From Farysia itapuensis (taxonomy: Eukaryota > Basidiomycota > Ustilaginomycetes > Ustilaginales > Ustilaginaceae), in NCBI GenBank assembly GCA_023212645.1, contig JALBYC010000027.1, positions 1 through 64,000 on the forward strand: a stretch of DNA of 64,000 bases. Direction: 5' to 3'. A program made the translations under genes and the position numbers. A model generated the notes under the pieces. It was not told the origin of the DNA, made no database searches, and saw only the letters and a list, made by a program, of their open reading frames with translations. Shown here piece by piece: positions 18,750 through 27,785 of the stretch (position 1 is the first letter of the stretch; every line of letters begins with the position of its first letter).

Positions 18750-20753
18750 ATGGAGCAATCAGCATCAGCATCGACTTCGTCACTACCCGCACGCTACACG
18801 GTCGCGCAAAGCGTCATCGGTAGCGATGCTTTTAAGCGCATCAACACCGCCAAAGTTCTCGTCGTAGGCGCAGGTGGTATTGGTTGTGAGCTGCTCAAAA
18901 ACCTCGTCCTCACCGGCTTTGGCAACATCGAGATCATTGACCTGGACACCATCGATCTGAGTAACCTCAACCGTCAGTTTCTGTTCCAAAAGCAGCATAT
19001 CAAGAAACCAAAGTCAATTGTCGCCAAACAAACTGCTTCTTCCTTCAACCCGCTCGTCAATATTGTGGCACACCATGCCAACATCAAGGAACCCCAGTTT
19101 GGCATCACCTATTTTGCCAAGTTTGATTTGGTGATGAATGCGCTTGACAACCTCGATGCTCGAAGGTATGTCAACAAGATGTGCATTGCAGCAGACGTTC
19201 CCCTTATCGAAAGCGGTACCACTGGCTTCTTGGGCCAGGTCCAACCTATTAAGCAGGGCGTCACTGAATGCTACGATTGCACAGAGAAGCCCACTCCCAA
19301 GACGTTTCCTGTTTGCACCATTCGCTCCACTCCCTCCACACCAATTCACTGCATCGTATGGGCCAAGAGCTGGCTTTTTGTGCAGCTGTTTGGCGCTGAT
19401 GACGAGACAGAGGATTCCGAGCTTGACAAGGCGGCTGCTGACGGTGAGAACGCGGAAGAGATCGACACATTGCGTAAAGCAGCCCAGCAGATGCGCAACA
19501 TTCGATCCAAGCTGACCAACGCGGCTGCTCAGAACGATACAAGCACAGTCCAGCAAATGGCCAGAACCGTGTTTGAAAAGGTCTACACACACGACATCCA
19601 GGAGCTTCTCAGCTTGGACACGATGTGGGCGCACCGCCCCATCAAGCCTGTACCGCTTGACTTTGAGCAAGCTATCAAGACCAATGACATCACATCGAAT
19701 GTCAACGGCACTGCCAATGGCAATGGCAGTTCAGCGCAGTCGAACGGCGCAAGCAACTCCAACCTCAAAGATCAACGCAGCTTAAGTCTCGCCGACAACG
19801 TCGAGCTCTTCATGTCGAGCCTTGCAGCGTTGGCAGTTCGAGCAGCAGCCGATCCCTCCGACCCTCTCGCCTTCGACAAGGACGATGAGGATGCACTTGA
19901 CTTTGTCACTGCTTCATCCAACTTGCGCTCTATTGTCTACCAGATCGACCGAAAGACGCGCTTCGAAGTCAAGCAGATGGCCGGTAACATTATCCCCGCT
20001 ATTGCGTCTACAAACGCCATTATCGCTGGCATGTTGGTGCTGCAGGCTATGCAGGCGCTAAGTGGCAACTGGGACAAGACGCGCTTCGTCTCATTGTCGC
20101 GAGGCAGCAACCGCATGCTCACCAGCTGGGTCCCCGCCAAGCCCAACCCTCAATGCGGTGTCTGTCAGGACCTGTACATCCCCATCGAAGTCTCGAGTCT
20201 GAGCACAGTCACAATGCAGCAAGTGATGGATCAAGTGCTGCGCGATGCAATGGGCTTGGAAGAAGAAGATCTTTGCGTGTACGAGGGCACCCGCCTTTTG
20301 GCGGATCCTGACTTTGACGACAACCTCGAACGACCCCTCGCCGACGTCGGCTTCGCACCCGGCTCAGTCATGACAGTGACCGATGAGGACCAGAACTTGC
20401 AGGTCATCAACCTCATCCTCTCCGTCGCTGCTGATGGCGGCAGCCAGACGCCTGGGACGGTGAAAATCACCGCTGCGAAAGTGTCGAAACCGCAACCACG
20501 ACCTAAGCCGGTCAAGGCCGAAGACAGCAGCGACGAAGATGCCGACGGTGAAATAGTCGCGATTGACGACGCCGACCAGATCAAACAGCTCGCTGCCCCA
20601 CCCAGCAAGAAACGCCGTCTCGACTCCCCCGAGCCACGCTCCAACGAAGCCACCGAACCCACCACCCCGTCCAAAAAACAGCGCATGTCGGCAAGTTCAC
20701 CCTCTCGTGCACACACCGGCGCCGACGCCACCTCAGCCATCGAGCTCGACTAA
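18750..20753 (+). CDS. UBA2: SUMO-activating enzyme subunit Uba2 (E1)
   Basis: A 667-residue catalytic subunit of the SUMO E1 (partner Aos1), acting in the nucleus. The ATP-binding VVGAGGIGCELLK is near residues 36-48, followed by DLDTIDLSNLNRQFLF. The active-site cysteine is Cys189 in KTFPVCTIRSTP, followed by the family-typical PIHCIVWAK. Zinc-binding cysteines are YDCTEK and QCGVCQD. A C-terminal ubiquitin-fold domain (about 490-560) is followed by an acidic, SUMO-type tail with two basic NLSs (PSKKRRLDS and PSKKQRMS). An Asn/Gly/Ser-rich insertion (about 320-340) sits in the catalytic-Cys half. No intron is needed. The start ATG lies about 30 residues before the nucleotide fold, as in orthologues. 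Confidence 0.95.
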   Translation: MEQSASASTSSLPARYTVAQSVIGSDAFKRINTAKVLVVGAGGIGCELLKNLVLTGFGNIEIIDLDTIDLSNLNRQFLFQKQHIKKPKSIVAKQTASSFNPLVNIVAHHANIKEPQFGITYFAKFDLVMNALDNLDARRYVNKMCIAADVPLIESGTTGFLGQVQPIKQGVTECYDCTEKPTPKTFPVCTIRSTPSTPIHCIVWAKSWLFVQLFGADDETEDSELDKAAADGENAEEIDTLRKAAQQMRNIRSKLTNAAAQNDTSTVQQMARTVFEKVYTHDIQELLSLDTMWAHRPIKPVPLDFEQAIKTNDITSNVNGTANGNGSSAQSNGASNSNLKDQRSLSLADNVELFMSSLAALAVRAAADPSDPLAFDKDDEDALDFVTASSNLRSIVYQIDRKTRFEVKQMAGNIIPAIASTNAIIAGMLVLQAMQALSGNWDKTRFVSLSRGSNRMLTSWVPAKPNPQCGVCQDLYIPIEVSSLSTVTMQQVMDQVLRDAMGLEEEDLCVYEGTRLLADPDFDDNLERPLADVGFAPGSVMTVTDEDQNLQVINLILSVAADGGSQTPGTVKITAAKVSKPQPRPKPVKAEDSSDEDADGEIVAIDDADQIKQLAAPPSKKRRLDSPEPRSNEATEPTTPSKKQRMSASSPSRAHTGADATSAIELD

Positions 20754-20876
20754 ACTGGCCTACTTCGCTCACATACACGCACGCACACTTCCCCCGAAAC
20801 CGTAACCCTCAGAAGGCGAGGAGGTTCGGGTCAAGTAGATCAACATTTTTCCAAAGCGATCGCGTCTATGTGTGCT

Positions 20877-22427
20877 CTACTTGAACATGGTGTCGAGATC
20901 GGCAAAGGGATCGTTCGATTTTGGCTTGGGTGGTTGAGGGGCGGGCGAGACTGGTGGGATTCGTGGAGAGGTGGAAACAGATGTTGCAGTTGTAGGGAGT
21001 TGCAGTGCTCCCCAATTGCCCAAGCCGGAAGCTGGGTTGGTGTTGGGAGTTGAGGAACCGCTGTTGTCGTTGCTGAACAGGTCCGCGGGGAGACCACCCA
21101 AGCCGAGTTGCGCAGGCGTGCTGTTCTTGTTCGAACTGTTGCTCGAGGTTGCAGCGGGCGGGTCGCTAAAGGACAACGAGGCAAAGTCGTCCATAAAATT
21201 GGTCGGCTTCGAATCTTTGCCGCCCGCAGGTGCTGCAGGTGGCTCGTCCTCAAAGCTGATAAGGTCGGTGATCTTCGCCGTGGGAACAGCATCGGCACCG
21301 TTCTTAGTCGGGTCAATGGAGGCATCGATGTGCGCTGTTGCCGAATAGTTTCCTTTGGTAAATTGCTGGTAGCGTTCGACAACCTGGTTGATGAGGTCGT
21401 TGACGAGCAACAGCCGGTCCATGTTGTCCGATTCGCTGGAAGCCTCACTCTCTTCAACTTCGGAAATCCATTTCTGTATCCGTGGCTGAACGCTCCGCAG
21501 GTGACCGGCAATCTGATCGTACGCATCGCCCTGGGCAAACTTCTCGCCATCTTTGGCATTGTTGAGCATGTCGTTGAGCAGAATGGCGCGCGACTGAACT
21601 TTGTCCAGCTCCTTGCGCGTCTGCTTCGAGTAGTCGGGTTTGTTTTCTGGTTCGGCCCCCGACATGATTTTCATCAGCTCCTGAGCCTGTGCAAGGTCAC
21701 GAGGAGTGCCTCTGCGAATCAGTTCTTGCAACTTTGCTCCCTGTGCAGCGCGATCTTCCTCTTCAAGCTCTTCTGGTGAGCGCAGACTGTTGTCCGAATT
21801 CATCACACTGGCAGCTCGCGAGTCGATGTTGGGGAATCGATAGCCCTTGTAGGTAAGCAGACGATGCATGTCTCTGATGTGGACGAGATCTTCGCGGTGT
21901 TTGCTGCTGTGACAGAGCGTCAGCTTCCACTCGTGGATGAGTTCGAGAATCTTGCTTTGTACGGGGGATGGGAACATGGGCGGTCGCTCCGGGAATCGTT
22001 TGACCATTTCGTTCAGGAACTCCTTGGTCGCAATTTGCAAATGAAAGGGGTATCCACAGTTCTTGACTAGAATATCGAGCAGTGACAGACCCAACATGCC
22101 GACGTGCGGGTTGCGTGAGTTGATCTTGCGCACTGTTTCCAGGGCAGCTTCGCGTGGAGTGTTGGCCTTCTTCTGAGTGATATAGTCGGCGAGTTCGAGG
22201 TTGAGTGCCAGGTTGGGCTGACTGAGCGTAGGATGACAGCACCTTTCCACATACACGGCTACAGGCGAGGCTTGAATCTCTGGATCCAGATTTCGTGCTG
22301 CCCAGTCTGCCAATGCGTTCAGTGCGCCTTGTGGTGCGCTGGAGCTGGATGTGACGGTAGAAGACGGACGAGAGCCTGATGACCCGCTTCGGCCGCCGTA
22401 CCGACCCTGCACATGGTGATTGTACAT
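20877..22427 (-). CDS. VHS-GAT domain endosomal/Golgi sorting protein (Tom1/GGA-like)
   Basis: A 516-residue protein with an N-terminal VHS domain (about residues 40-190; DWAARNLDPEIQ, ALETVRKINSRNPHVGMLGL) and a GAT domain (about 225-345; ELDKVQSRAILLNDMLNN, LLLVNDLINQVVERYQ). These modules bind sorting signals, ubiquitin and Arf at endosomes or the TGN. The C-terminal tail is disordered with DPF-type motifs (SDPPAAT, NDPFADLDTMFK) suited to clathrin adaptors. The gamma-ear (GAE) domain of true GGAs is absent, so it is closer to Tom1-type or ear-less fungal VHS-GAT proteins. The start ATG at 22427 is followed by a Gly/Ser-rich lead. It shares a 335-bp divergent spacer with NBS1, and its 3' end faces UBA2. 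Confidence 0.85.
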   Translation of the reverse strand: MYNHHVQGRYGGRSGSSGSRPSSTVTSSSSAPQGALNALADWAARNLDPEIQASPVAVYVERCCHPTLSQPNLALNLELADYITQKKANTPREAALETVRKINSRNPHVGMLGLSLLDILVKNCGYPFHLQIATKEFLNEMVKRFPERPPMFPSPVQSKILELIHEWKLTLCHSSKHREDLVHIRDMHRLLTYKGYRFPNIDSRAASVMNSDNSLRSPEELEEEDRAAQGAKLQELIRRGTPRDLAQAQELMKIMSGAEPENKPDYSKQTRKELDKVQSRAILLNDMLNNAKDGEKFAQGDAYDQIAGHLRSVQPRIQKWISEVEESEASSESDNMDRLLLVNDLINQVVERYQQFTKGNYSATAHIDASIDPTKNGADAVPTAKITDLISFEDEPPAAPAGGKDSKPTNFMDDFASLSFSDPPAATSSNSSNKNSTPAQLGLGGLPADLFSNDNSGSSTPNTNPASGLGNWGALQLPTTATSVSTSPRIPPVSPAPQPPKPKSNDPFADLDTMFK

Positions 22428-22588
22428 CGCAGCGTCGGATCAAAGGTGGATGGCAATGCGTGGGAAAGTGGTGGTGTGATTGACAAGAAGGTGTTCGGAC
22501 TCTCCGACGCTGCGACGATTCTTGAACAACACTCACACTCGTGGAATTCCAGCTTTGGCCCAAGCGCTCAATTTCGCTCAAGCGCGCG

Positions 22589-22620
22589 ACTTTGACGTGT
22601 TAGACTACACGTGTCAAAGT
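22589..22620. repeat. Imperfect inverted repeat ahead of NBS1
   Basis: ACTTTGACGTGT and ACACGTGTCAAAGT face each other around a short centre. The arms differ by a 2-nt gap. The right arm contains the CACGTG palindrome. It could be a dimeric transcription-factor site, or a chance hairpin. Confidence 0.5.
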
Positions 22621-22673
22621 AACACGGTATACGGTATACACGGTACACGCGGTACACGGCCAAATTTGAGAAG

Positions 22674-22709
22674 GTCTTGTACGTCTTGTACGTCTTGTAC
22701 GTCTTGTAT
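22674..22709. repeat. Four tandem copies of a 9-bp unit (GTCTTGTAC)
   Basis: The unit GTCTTGTAC is repeated about four times without interruption, the last copy ending in GTCTTGTAT. It sits 50-90 bp before the NBS1 start codon, in the likely core promoter or leader. It encodes nothing in the NBS1 frame. Confidence 0.8.
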
Positions 22710-22762
22710 ATCTCGAAGACCGACCCCTTCTACCCAACAGAGCATGGGATGCAGTAGCCTCA

Positions 22763-25700
22763 ATGTGGCTTCTCGAGGGCCGTTATGCAGAAGATAGTCG
22801 GCAAGAGCTCTCAAAACTGCTCAAATGTGGTGAGACGTACACGCTCGGACGCAAAATTCCAGCCTCCATCGTTGTCGACAGCAAGTTTGTCTCACGAATA
22901 TCATGTCATCTCACAGTCGGGAATGCTCCAATATACCCTGAAGACATCGATCCTGCAACATTACATACCAATGAGACGCTCCGTCCGGAGGTAATCATCC
23001 GATTTGAAGCCAGCAAAAGTCGTCAGAGCTTCAGTGTGACGCAAGCGCCCCGTAGTGGCGTCAAAGGTGGTCCATCTGTGGACGTCCAGGTCGCGCCGAA
23101 TGAAGACTTTGTGCTCCGCGACAAAGACGCGTTTGTTCTGACGACCACTATATCCCTCCGTCTAGTATGGAGACCGCTTGCTATCTGTTTCGCTGGCCGT
23201 ATCAAAGAAACTCAGATTGCCGACTTTCGCCCATCAGCCTCCAAATTAGGCGTCTACATGTCGCCAGTCAAATCTAGGTGGCGAAACGGCTATACTCATT
23301 TGTGCGTCCAACAAGTCAAGCCAATTGGCTCGGTTCTTGAGGCACTGATACAGGCCAAGCCCGTTATTAATCTGGACTATGTTCACGAGCTCATACGTAG
23401 AGGAGACCTACCACAGCATGATGCCGATTCACTCGAAACCAATTTCTGCGATCTCAATCCTGCCTCATATCCGCCGGATTTCGATCAGAATGAATTCAGC
23501 GATATGACTGACCTGCCTGCCAAGATCCTGCCGGATACGAGGAGGACGTACATGCTGCACGGTACAACCTGTGTCTTCATTGTCCCTCCCTCGAATGACG
23601 CTGAGTTTGGGATCTACAAGAGAGTCTTGGCTATTGCTGGGGCCAAAGTGTACAGCCATGACCCTGAACAGGAGCACCTTAGCACAAAAGCTGACTTTGC
23701 ACAGCTCCTCATGCCACTCAAAGGTATTGCCTTTACGCACTGGCGTAATTGCGGGAAAGAGGCGCGACGCGAAGCGCCCGATGAAGGCCTTGTTGTGTTC
23801 TGTAGCAGCATACACGACAATAAGGAGTGGAAAGAAGCATGCATTATCGCCTGTTCCAGACTGAAGATCGCTATGCCGGCCGGCTTCCACGCCATCAGCA
23901 ACGCCATTTTCTCTGCCAATGTTCGAGAACATTTTAATGTCATTCCTACGAATCCGGAAGCAGGACTCGACATTGTCCCGCCATCTACTTCTGAGCCCCC
24001 CACACAGGATGTGACCAGGGTCGAGGAAAGTGCTAGTCCCTCACCTCCAAGCACTGCCGGTGTCCAACAAGTATCGTCTCGAGACGCTGTGATCCGCTCT
24101 CAAGGTGACCCAGATGTGGACTCGCCAGCAGTCTTAGCTCAAGAGACAGCCGAGTCCGAGGTACTGGCTGAATCAAGTGCTGCGACGCCAATCAGGCGCC
24201 CGTTGAAACGCCGCACGCAGAAAAGCAATACTGAAGACGATGCACACGCTTCTGCCAATCAGCACGCAGAATCTCTTGGAGAGAATGCGCGTGATCCGAT
24301 TGCCACAGACTCTCAAATAGGCGCAAAGACACACAACAGGCTGACTCGACGAACAGGAGCAGATCGCCAAGCTAGTCGCAGATCTGATGTCTTTGATGCA
24401 CTGTTGCGGACTGACAGAGATGTAGCAAGCAGAGATGACGTCGACGCGAACGCAATGGACTTGGATAATGGGCCTTCTGCGGCTGTTGCTCCTCGCAGTC
24501 GCCGCTTCCGTATGCAGCTGGACGAGCAAGACAATGCCGAGAGCCAGAGAGAGTCGGAAGCAGTCAGTTCTGGGTCTAATGCGCCTACTCAGGCGAATGG
24601 CATAGCTGGTCAAAAGAGGAAATCGGCTTCCGCCGAAAGCCCGGTTGGACATGCGGATCGAGCGAAAAGGGCCAAGAGGACAACCGAAACGGAAATGCAA
24701 GAATATCCTTCGCAAAGCCAGGTCGTGCTGGACGACGACGACGACGACGTTCAAGAGCGTTCAGCTGATGCAGACCACGTAATTCGTCGAGATTCATCTG
24801 ACAGTGTCGCTGGCCTGGCTGCAGGCGCTCAACCGGACACAGAGCCTGAATTTCTTCAAGCGCTGAACACTCAGCGCGCAAAGGGCAAGCGAATGGACGC
24901 TTTCGACGCTGATTTCAACAACCTTCGCATCGCCAAACCCAATCAGCTCAACGACCGAGAGGCCGCCAAGCACAGTAGCAATTTCTTACCCACTGGGCAA
25001 ACTCGCAGACAGCAAGAACAGTCGCAGGCTGCTCAACGACCACCCGACGAAGATTTCGAAGCTTTTAAGAAACTGGCCGAGGAAGAGTTACGCATACACG
25101 TCCGTGGCAACTTTGTACAGGTCGACTTTGTACCGCTGATCCACCGCAAAGAGGCACCGACCGTTTCGAACACGGTAGCACGATATGGCGCTCCCAACTT
25201 CAAGAAGTTTCGGCCCAAGGGCAAAGCTGGTCACACTCAAGCTGCGACGAACGGCGCACTGGCAAGACCTGTTGTTTCCTTGACATTGGCAAAAACGAAT
25301 GACTATGGGCTCGGTGATGCGTACTGGAAGGACAAAGGAAGCGAGGCGGTGCTGGGCGACGAAGACGTCGAACGCTGGGCCCAGCCTGGTGCTCAATCGC
25401 GCGTTGCTAGTGGTCGATATGGGCAGAAGCGTAGATCGAGCGTCGTCAACTTGGCCATGTCGGACGACTCGGATATCGCAGAGGTGGAGTTCTCACCGTC
25501 ACCAACACGAGCAAGAAACACGCGACACTCGCATCCGGTGGTTGAGGACAGTGAAGTAGACGAGTTGGAGTCTAGTAGAGACATTGACTACCATCTTGAC
25601 GAGACCAATTCGATCGACGAACTTGACGACGACGTGGACATGACCACTCTGCAGCAAAGGCAAAGCTCAAAATCGCGCCCTCAGCAACAAAGCATGACAA

Positions 25701-25972
25701 GGTCGACCAAGACGGCACCACGTCCTACAAGGAGCGCCAAGCGAGCTGCAGCTACAATGCACGAAAGTGATGACGATATTGCAGAAGATCGCGGCAGAAG
25801 CAAAAAAGCGACTGTTGCGCTTGATCTGGACGATTTCGACGATGACGACGATGACGACGATAATCATCATGGCAATTTTGCAGGCTTTGGCAAGAGTGCA
25901 ACGACTCGCAATGGACGCCGGGTCCCGCCACCTCGGGCCGCGCCTGCTAGAAGGGGAAGATTGGCCTTTTGA
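22763..25972 (+). CDS. NBS1: Nbs1/nibrin, MRN complex subunit
   Basis: A 1,069-residue regulator of the Mre11-Rad50-Nbs1 complex (double-strand break sensing, Tel1/ATM activation). The FHA domain is at about residues 20-135, with YTLGRK and VSRISCHLTVG giving the phosphopeptide-binding Arg, Ser and His. A tandem BRCT region follows (about 140-395; HLCVQQVKPIGSVLEALIQAKPVI, ITHWRNCG-like second repeat). The middle is disordered with many SQ/TQ and basic stretches (RPLKRRTQK, RAKRAKRTT). The Mre11-binding motif FKKF is at residues 813-816, in NFKKFRPKG. The C-terminus has an acidic run followed by NFAGFGK, resembling the Tel1/ATM-binding acidic-FxF motif. All landmarks are in the expected order, so the call is strong despite low overall conservation. 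The gene converges on the PAC3-like gene 41 bp downstream. Confidence 0.92.
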   Translation: MWLLEGRYAEDSRQELSKLLKCGETYTLGRKIPASIVVDSKFVSRISCHLTVGNAPIYPEDIDPATLHTNETLRPEVIIRFEASKSRQSFSVTQAPRSGVKGGPSVDVQVAPNEDFVLRDKDAFVLTTTISLRLVWRPLAICFAGRIKETQIADFRPSASKLGVYMSPVKSRWRNGYTHLCVQQVKPIGSVLEALIQAKPVINLDYVHELIRRGDLPQHDADSLETNFCDLNPASYPPDFDQNEFSDMTDLPAKILPDTRRTYMLHGTTCVFIVPPSNDAEFGIYKRVLAIAGAKVYSHDPEQEHLSTKADFAQLLMPLKGIAFTHWRNCGKEARREAPDEGLVVFCSSIHDNKEWKEACIIACSRLKIAMPAGFHAISNAIFSANVREHFNVIPTNPEAGLDIVPPSTSEPPTQDVTRVEESASPSPPSTAGVQQVSSRDAVIRSQGDPDVDSPAVLAQETAESEVLAESSAATPIRRPLKRRTQKSNTEDDAHASANQHAESLGENARDPIATDSQIGAKTHNRLTRRTGADRQASRRSDVFDALLRTDRDVASRDDVDANAMDLDNGPSAAVAPRSRRFRMQLDEQDNAESQRESEAVSSGSNAPTQANGIAGQKRKSASAESPVGHADRAKRAKRTTETEMQEYPSQSQVVLDDDDDDVQERSADADHVIRRDSSDSVAGLAAGAQPDTEPEFLQALNTQRAKGKRMDAFDADFNNLRIAKPNQLNDREAAKHSSNFLPTGQTRRQQEQSQAAQRPPDEDFEAFKKLAEEELRIHVRGNFVQVDFVPLIHRKEAPTVSNTVARYGAPNFKKFRPKGKAGHTQAATNGALARPVVSLTLAKTNDYGLGDAYWKDKGSEAVLGDEDVERWAQPGAQSRVASGRYGQKRRSSVVNLAMSDDSDIAEVEFSPSPTRARNTRHSHPVVEDSEVDELESSRDIDYHLDETNSIDELDDDVDMTTLQQRQSSKSRPQQQSMTRSTKTAPRPTRSAKRAAATMHESDDDIAEDRGRSKKATVALDLDDFDDDDDDDDNHHGNFAGFGKSATTRNGRRVPPPRAAPARRGRLAF

Positions 25973-26013
25973 GCCCACGTAATGACACACACATAATTTT
26001 GTGTAGAAAAGCG

Positions 26014-26595
26014 TTAGCGAATGGTGTTGAAACATTGTTGGACGAGACCCATGATGCCGAGAAAGCGTTCACGTTCGTCTGTGTCCATGAGCAGATCGTC
26101 CGGGTCGTTGTCATCTTCAGAGCCCTCTGTGTTGGGCCGCGGCTTCTTCGCAGGCTTGAGCGCAAGCGAGACGACCAGTGATCTTGGGTCTGTCGGTGAG
26201 CAGTGTTTGACAATGCTTGCAATTTGCGAGACGTAAAGCTCGTACAATGCTGCGTAGGCCGGACTTGATTCTGTGCCTACTAGTTTGGAGATGGACGTAG
26301 ATGGCAACGGTGGTGGTAGCTTCATCGTCTGTGATTCTACTGTTGGCTCGGAGTCACCATCGTCGTCTGCAAAGCTTTGTGCGGAGGGTGTACTGGAGGT
26401 GAATGCCTGATACAAGCACCCAAACTTGTTAAGCTGCGTGACGGTAATAAAGATACGGTCCGCAAATAGTTGCACAATCACAGTGCTCCGAACATCCAGA
26501 ATGCTCGCCGAAAGCGTCTTGAGCGGTAAGACTGGTGTCTTGGAGCTTGAGACCTCAGTGACGCTGATGTTGAGCGCTGAAAGTGCAGATGCCAT
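26014..26595 (-). CDS. Proteasome assembly chaperone 3-like protein (PSMG3/Pba3)
   Basis: A 193-residue protein. Residues about 28-60 (STVIVQLFADRIFITVTQLN, then FGCLYQA) match the beta-sheet core of PAC3/PSMG3 (yeast Irc25/Pba3), which with PAC4 helps build the 20S alpha ring. The middle has a Ser/Glu insertion, and a helix at about 110-135 (YAALYELYVSQIASIVKH) fits the C-terminal part of the fold. The acidic C-terminal tail ends near LGIMGLVQQCFNTIR. PAC3 is usually 120-180 residues, so the size is reasonable. Family assignment rests on a short core, so it is moderate. Confidence 0.65.
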   Translation of the reverse strand: MASALSALNISVTEVSSSKTPVLPLKTLSASILDVRSTVIVQLFADRIFITVTQLNKFGCLYQAFTSSTPSAQSFADDDGDSEPTVESQTMKLPPPLPSTSISKLVGTESSPAYAALYELYVSQIASIVKHCSPTDPRSLVVSLALKPAKKPRPNTEGSEDDNDPDDLLMDTDERERFLGIMGLVQQCFNTIR

Positions 26596-27785
26596 GATGT
26601 GCGTAGTTTAGAAAGCAACACCAAGGGGAGAGGCCTTTTCTTCCAACAAGTGGAGCTAGGACGCGTTGTACCGTCCGGGAGAACAGTAATGATCGACAAG
26701 CCGCAGAAAAGCTCATGTGATGATGTGAATAGCCGGAAGCGAGTGAGTAAAAAGATTTTGTTTGGGGAAGGAGTCAAGGGCATTTCCGAAATACAAATCG
26801 ATACAGCACTCAGAAACCCTATGAAGAGTCGCTCACGCGACAGACGTCGGAACTTCCGAGAAGCGGCACGAAGCTGAGAGAGCGTCGGTCGAGTGACTTG
26901 CTCGATAACTCTGGAGGCGTGCGTGCAATAAACGTCAGCTCATACTTGGGCCAGAATTGCAGCAGAATGGATCACTCTACAACGTTATGCCCGTCATAAA
27001 GTTGATCACGATGGGCCGGCGCGTCGAATAAGCCGCCGACCCAAAAGTTTTCACGTCTGGCCCAAATTTGTTTTGAAATCTGGTAGCTCTGGCTCGCGTC
27101 ACTTTTGCAAATTTGGCAGTGCCGCTATCTAATCTTGAGCGTGCAATCAACATCATTACAATTGGTTGTCTGGCAGCATAACAGGCGATGAAGAGCTTCA
27201 GGTCTGCGAAACAAATGGAAACCAGAAGTGATGAGGATCGTCTGAGTGAATCTCTAATTGAAGCAAGGTAGCAGGTTCGTTTGGGGCTGACTTGGCGCTA
27301 AGTGGCAGCTGAGGGGACCGGATCAGAGTTTCTGATCTTGCGGGCGATTCGGAAACGAGGCTCATGCACCTCGTCTGTCGCACGCAGGCAGTGCTGCCAA
27401 TTTCTTCCGTCTGCAATTTTAGAATTTTGATTTTTGAGTGTTGGTCTGACGGCCCAAAGGCTCGAAAGGCTCAAGGGTGGCCTGTCCGCCTTTTTGGGCA
27501 CAGGCGTGACATGGGCCCCCCCAACCTTCTCACTGGGTCCCTTGATACACTCTGTTCCGCCAATCAACTTCCTTGCTTTGTTCCATCATCCTTTCCATCC
27601 TTCTCCTCCAGCTTTTCCCTTTCAAAGACGCCCCCGTCTTTGTCGCATACTTTTGTTAAAGCACGCACAAGTGTTCTTGGGTATCTAGCCTTTACCCTCT
27701 GCTCCACCTCGTGCACCCTATAGCAAAAGACAGCAGCGTCTAGCCTTTCATCGCTCGTCTTTAACTCCCAGACAAAACAGCCAAA
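26596..27785. other. Intergenic region between the PAC3-like gene and ATP-citrate lyase
   Basis: About 1.2 kb with no supported gene. Open frames here are short, lack family features and overlap one another. The last about 200 bp before the ACL start is strongly C/T-rich (27580-27760), a usual feature of promoters and leaders of highly expressed fungal genes. Blocks such as ttgggcc/ggcccaa recur around 26946-27066 without clear order. Confidence 0.6.

Larger units (their letters stand above)
22428..22762. promoter_or_regulatory. Divergent VHS-GAT / NBS1 promoter region
   Basis: A 335-bp spacer between two start codons. The NBS1-proximal half carries an imperfect inverted repeat (22589-22620) and two blocks of short tandem repeats (22621-22660, acggtayac-like; 22674-22709, 9-bp unit). 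The GCGCGAC at 22584-22590 resembles the CGCG core of MCB-type sites. No gene was seen in the spacer. Confidence 0.4.

Noticed and set aside
27364..27723. Open frames in the ACL upstream region
   Set aside because: Overlapping frames in several phases, no ordered hydrophobic or domain pattern, and the region ends in a C/T-rich leader. Best read as promoter.
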